The translations under genes and the position numbers were made by a program. From Acidimicrobiia bacterium (lineage in GTDB: Bacteria > Actinomycetota > Acidimicrobiia > Spongiisociales > SHLN01), in assembly GCA_030623545.1 (NCBI GenBank), contig JAUXLW010000046.1, forward strand, positions 1-8,251: 8,251 nt of DNA. Reading direction: 5' to 3'. Below, piece by piece: positions 6,272 to 8,251 of this stretch (the first letter of the stretch is position 1; each line of letters starts with the position of its first letter). The notes beneath the pieces were generated by a model that was not told the origin of the DNA, searched no databases, and was given only the letters and a program-made list of their open reading frames with translations.

Positions 6272-6345
6272 CCATTGGAGAACGACGGGCCATTGGCGTC
6301 ACCTCAGATGTGACTAGTTACCATCGGTCGATCCTGTGACAATCT
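6272..6345 (+). promoter_or_regulatory. Upstream region of the exchanger gene: repeats, dyad and possible promoter
   Basis: CCATTGG occurs at 6272-6278 and 6290-6296, with a near copy CCATCGG at 6321-6327. GTCAC (6298-6302) is inverted as GTGAC (6310-6314) with seven bases between, an operator-like dyad; GTGAC recurs at 6336-6340 and 6359-6363. CAATCT (6340-6345) lies seven bases before an ATG at 6353 and is a weak -10 candidate. No Shine-Dalgarno precedes the exchanger ATG at 6370. The binding protein is unknown. Confidence 0.3.
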
Positions 6346-6352
6346 CTCCACG

Positions 6353-6376
6353 ATGGACGTGACCGACTCATGCTGA
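6353..6376 (+). CDS. Possible seven-residue leader ORF overlapping the exchanger start
   Basis: ATG at 6353 opens the frame MDVTDSC and stops at TGA 6374-6376, overlapping the exchanger start (ATG 6370) by seven bases in another frame. If transcription starts at or near 6353, this mini-ORF would be translated first and could deliver ribosomes to the exchanger, which lacks a Shine-Dalgarno. The single cysteine and short length give no further clue. It is equally possible that this is a chance ORF. Confidence 0.2.
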   Translation: MDVTDSC

Positions 6377-7305
6377 TTGCCGTGCTCCTCTTGCTGGCCG
6401 GCGTAGCGGTGCTGCCTTTCGCTGCCGATCGCTTCGTAGTTGCAGCCACCCATATATCGCGCTCGCTCGGCGTCTCGCCGATCCTCGTCGGCGCCCTTCT
6501 GGTGGGCTTTGGGACGTCTCTTCCCGAGATGGTGGTCTCAGGATTGGCAGCTGCTCGCGGAGAACCCGACTTTGCAGTGGCCAACATTGTCGGATCCAAT
6601 GTCGCCAATCTGGCTCTGGTGCTCGGAGGGGCGGCCATCATCGCTCCGGTGCTCGCCCACAAAGAGATCATCCGCCGTGAAGGCCCCCTTGTGCTGGCAG
6701 CCACCATCTTGTACGTCGGGCTGCTCATCGATGACCGCGTGCAGCGCTGGGAAGGCGGCGTGCTCCTGGCTGCCCTCGTCGGCGCGCTCTACTTGCTGGT
6801 CCGCTGGAGCCGAATGGACATGCAGCAGGCGGATCAGTTGGCTGCGCCGTCGGTGGCAATCCGCCCCGAGTTGACCGCCGCGTTGCTAACGATGATGGCC
6901 ACTGTGCTGGCCGCTACCGCCCTGATCGAAGGTGCCGAGCGGCTGGCCGAGGAGCTCGAGATCAAGTCGGCGGTCATCGGGGTTTCTCTCGTCGCAGTAG
7001 GCACCAGCCTGCCGGAGCTGGCGACGGCGCTGGCGGCGATACGTCGCCGGGCCGGCGATCTGGTGCTCGGAAACGTGCTTGGCTCCAACCTCTTCAATGT
7101 CCTGGCTGTGGGTGGAGTGGCAGGGCTCCTTGGCCCGGGAGCCATCGACCCGGATTTCGCGATCCTGCTGGTCATCATGCTTGTCCTCACTGCCCTGACC
7201 GGGTTCCTCGTCATCTCTGGTAACCAGCTGGTGCGGTGGGAGGGATTCGTCCTGCTGGCCTCCTTCATCGGGTTCATCACAGTGGCGGCGCCGGCATTGG
7301 CATGA
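6370..7305 (+). CDS. Na+/Ca2+ (cation/proton) exchanger, CaCA superfamily, YrbG-like
   Basis: This 311-residue inner-membrane antiporter has the duplicated CaCA architecture of about ten helices. The first-half signature is GFGTSLPEMVVS (46-57) and the second is AVGTSLPELATAL (209-221). Glu53 and Glu216 correspond to the ion-coordinating acids of archaeal NCX. The following helices carry ANIVGSN (71-77) and GNVLGSN (234-240); the first glycine of the usual GNxxGSN is alanine (Ala71). The inter-half loop (about 147-165) is short and has no regulatory Ca2+-binding domain, as usual for bacterial members. It probably exchanges Ca2+ for Na+ or H+. ATG 6370 is used because an in-frame TGA lies 33 bases upstream with no other start between. 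No ribosome-binding site is visible. The next gene starts 37 nt after its stop in the same direction. Confidence 0.93.
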   Translation: MLIAVLLLLAGVAVLPFAADRFVVAATHISRSLGVSPILVGALLVGFGTSLPEMVVSGLAAARGEPDFAVANIVGSNVANLALVLGGAAIIAPVLAHKEIIRREGPLVLAATILYVGLLIDDRVQRWEGGVLLAALVGALYLLVRWSRMDMQQADQLAAPSVAIRPELTAALLTMMATVLAATALIEGAERLAEELEIKSAVIGVSLVAVGTSLPELATALAAIRRRAGDLVLGNVLGSNLFNVLAVGGVAGLLGPGAIDPDFAILLVIMLVLTALTGFLVISGNQLVRWEGFVLLASFIGFITVAAPALA

Positions 7306-7330
7306 CCGCCGACGAGGCAGAACACAAGCG

Positions 7331-7336
7331 TAGAGT
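7331..7336 (+). promoter_or_regulatory. Candidate leaderless -10 box before the zinc-ribbon gene
   Basis: TAGAGT (TANNNT) is followed by six bases and then the ATG at 7343, so +1 would coincide with the start codon. No -35 is recognisable. The gene could also be read through from the exchanger. Confidence 0.4.
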
Positions 7337-7342
7337 TAGGTC

Positions 7343-7531
7343 ATGGAGCCGGAGAAAACCCTCATCTGCATGGAGTGCGGTGGGACGGCCCACCTTCTCA
7401 GCCACCGGCCCGAGGACGATCCATTCGAGGCCGGTGATTACGCCGCCTACGTGTGCGAAGACTGCAGCCACCGAATCGACATCGTTCTCGAGGACGACGA
7501 CGACGAAGTCGGGCTGTTTGCCGGTCAATAG
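7343..7531 (+). CDS. Small CxxC-CxxC zinc-ribbon protein
   Basis: This 62-residue protein contains two knuckles, CMEC (Cys9, Cys12) and CEDC (Cys38, Cys41), separated by 25 residues, as in a zinc ribbon binding one Zn2+. The linker has TAHLLSHRPEDDPFEAGDYAAYVC, with aromatic residues just before the second knuckle. The C-terminal tail is very acidic (EDDDDE at 50-55) and ends FAGQ. Such small actinobacterial zinc-ribbon proteins are widespread and mostly uncharacterised; zinc binding is a firm inference, but the role (nucleic-acid or protein contact) is not known. Its ATG is supported by TAGAGT six bases upstream and by Cys9 lying close to the N-terminus. Its TAG stop forms the first half of the next gene's candidate -10 box. 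Confidence 0.8.
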   Translation: MEPEKTLICMECGGTAHLLSHRPEDDPFEAGDYAAYVCEDCSHRIDIVLEDDDDEVGLFAGQ

Positions 7532-7534
7532 CAT
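7529..7534 (+). promoter_or_regulatory. Candidate leaderless -10 box for the phosphoribosyltransferase gene, overlapping a stop codon
   Basis: TAGCAT begins with the TAG stop of the zinc-ribbon gene and ends seven bases before the GTG at 7542. Spacing fits a transcript starting on the GTG. No Shine-Dalgarno is present. It is the fourth TANNNT box at this distance in the window. Confidence 0.35.
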
Positions 7535-7541
7535 CGCCGCT

Positions 7542-8168
7542 GTGAAGTTCAGTGATCGGCGCGAGGCCGGGAAGCGACTGGCCGAATCCCTCGGCCATCT
7601 TCGCGAGTCCAAACCGCTCGTAATCGGGCTCGCCCGGGGCGGGGTGGTGGTTGCCGGGGAAGTCGCCGCGGCTCTCGACGCCGACCTCGACGTCCTGGTG
7701 GTGCGCAAGATCGGGGCCCCCTCGCAACCTGAGCTCGGTCTCGGGGCGATCGCCGAAGGCGGGGTTCTCTTGCTCAACAAGCCGCTCATGCGTCAAGTCC
7801 GTGTCACCAAAGAGCAGTTGCAAGGCACCATCGACGCCGAGAATGTTGAGCTGGAGCGCAGGATGCAGCGTTACCGGGGTGATCGGCAGCCGATCGACGT
7901 CACGGGTCGGACGGTCATTGTCGTCGACGACGGCCTGGCTACGGGTGGCACGGCCCGTGTGGCGGCCGGTGCTCTCCGCCACCTCGGCGCTGGATCAATC
8001 ACACTGGCAGTGCCGGTGGGTTCCAAGAGCACGGTTGAGGAACTGGCGACTGTGTTCGACGAGGTGGTGTGTCTGTCCACTCCCCCAATGTTTTTCGCCA
8101 TTTCCCAGAGCTACGACAACTTCGGGCAAACTTCGGATGAAGAGGTCGTAGCAGTTCTTGCCGGCTAA
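7542..8168 (+). CDS. Phosphoribosyltransferase family protein (COG1926-like)
   Basis: This 208-residue cytoplasmic type-I PRTase-fold protein has the PRPP-binding motif VIVVDDGLATGGTA (125-138), with the two acidic residues Asp129-Asp130 and the glycine-rich loop. The N-terminal FSDRREAGKRLAESL (3-17) and GLARGGVVVAGEVAAAL (29-45), followed by VVRKIGAPSQPELGLGAIAEGG (53-74), are typical of the orphan COG1926-type PRTases found alone or fused to a dienelactone-hydrolase domain in actinobacteria. No fusion is present here. The acceptor is unknown, and it does not look like a purine, uracil or orotate salvage enzyme by its hood region. The reading frame is open much further upstream (from 7236), but that part overlaps the zinc-ribbon gene and is low-complexity; GTG 7542 (VKFSDRREAG) matches the family N-terminus. 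A hairpin follows the stop directly. Confidence 0.9.
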   Translation: MKFSDRREAGKRLAESLGHLRESKPLVIGLARGGVVVAGEVAAALDADLDVLVVRKIGAPSQPELGLGAIAEGGVLLLNKPLMRQVRVTKEQLQGTIDAENVELERRMQRYRGDRQPIDVTGRTVIVVDDGLATGGTARVAAGALRHLGAGSITLAVPVGSKSTVEELATVFDEVVCLSTPPMFFAISQSYDNFGQTSDEEVVAVLAG

Positions 8169-8188
8169 CTGCCCTCGTGCCAGGGCAG
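8169..8188 (+). terminator. Hairpin directly after the phosphoribosyltransferase stop
   Basis: CTGCCCT (8169-8175) and AGGGCAG (8182-8188) form a perfect seven-pair stem with a six-base loop, starting on the first base after the stop codon. A T4 run comes only 12 bases later (8201-8204). A second small hairpin, AGCGAG-ACC-CTCGCT, lies at 8210-8224. Together they suit a (possibly bidirectional) transcription end between convergent genes. Confidence 0.5.
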
Positions 8189-8230
8189 GGCGGTCAGCGC
8201 TTTTCAAAGAGCGAGACCCTCGCTGGAGCC

Positions 8231-8251
8231 TTAGCCGTCCGCCTTCGCCAC
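8231..8251 (-). CDS. Possible C-terminal tail of a convergent gene
   Basis: On the minus strand the last 21 bases read VAKADG followed by TAA (8231-8233). Every codon ends in G or C, as in the real genes here, and hairpins lie just downstream. Six codons are far too few to identify a protein or to rule out chance. Confidence 0.2.
   Translation of the reverse strand: MAKADG

Noticed and set aside
7236..7541. Upstream extension of the phosphoribosyltransferase frame
   Set aside because: The extension overlaps the exchanger end and the whole zinc-ribbon gene and gives Ser/Thr/Arg-rich low-complexity sequence; the PRTase family N-terminus begins at GTG 7542.
7398..7982. Minus-strand open frame of 194 codons
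   Set aside because: It is a shadow of the zinc-ribbon and PRTase genes, Arg/Gly/Pro/His-rich without motifs.
1..8251. A defence, toxin-antitoxin, biosynthetic or other novel multi-gene system
   Set aside because: The genes belong to common housekeeping or accessory families with no shared pathway, and there are no mobile-element markers or composition breaks in coding DNA.

Overview
The window looks like an ordinary chromosomal stretch of a fairly high-GC bacterium, most likely an actinomycete-type organism (Actinomycetota, possibly an Acidimicrobiia-like lineage). This is inferred from codon usage strongly biased to G/C at third positions, frequent GTG starts, an MpaB/DUF2236-family oxygenase (abundant in that phylum), and start codons sitting 6-7 nt downstream of a TANNNT box, the layout of leaderless actinobacterial transcripts. 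No mobile element, CRISPR array, tRNA or rRNA was seen.

Left block (1-4010, minus strand): an ABC-type exporter pair, with the ATPase at 3267-4010 and a large FtsX/MacB-type permease at 724-3264. The permease start lies 2 nt after the ATPase stop and has a clear GGAGG ribosome-binding site. Next, 35 nt downstream, comes a DUF2236/MpaB-type oxygenase that runs off the left edge. A 146-nt divergent intergenic region (4011-4156) separates this block from the plus-strand genes.

Right block (4157-8168, plus strand): a stand-alone HD-GYP cyclic-di-GMP phosphodiesterase-like protein; a 227-nt non-coding gap full of stem-loops; an unrecognised four-helix membrane protein followed 3 nt later by a SRAP (YedK/HMCES-type) DNA-protein-crosslink protein; a second structured gap of 231 nt; then a YrbG-type Na+/Ca2+ exchanger, a 62-residue zinc-ribbon protein and an orphan phosphoribosyltransferase, closely packed. 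A hairpin follows the last stop codon, and the final bases may hold the tail of a convergent minus-strand gene.

The genes do not form one obvious pathway: export or envelope work (ABC pair), signalling (HD-GYP), abasic-site protection (SRAP) and ion exchange. The most notable signals are non-coding. (1) Four of eight start codons have a TANNNT box at the leaderless distance, while the ABC pair uses Shine-Dalgarno sites. (2) Four stem-loops lie nearly back to back at 4835-4991. (3) All six CTAG tetranucleotides I could find are in non-coding DNA, five of them within 160 bp. I see no convincing new multi-gene system.
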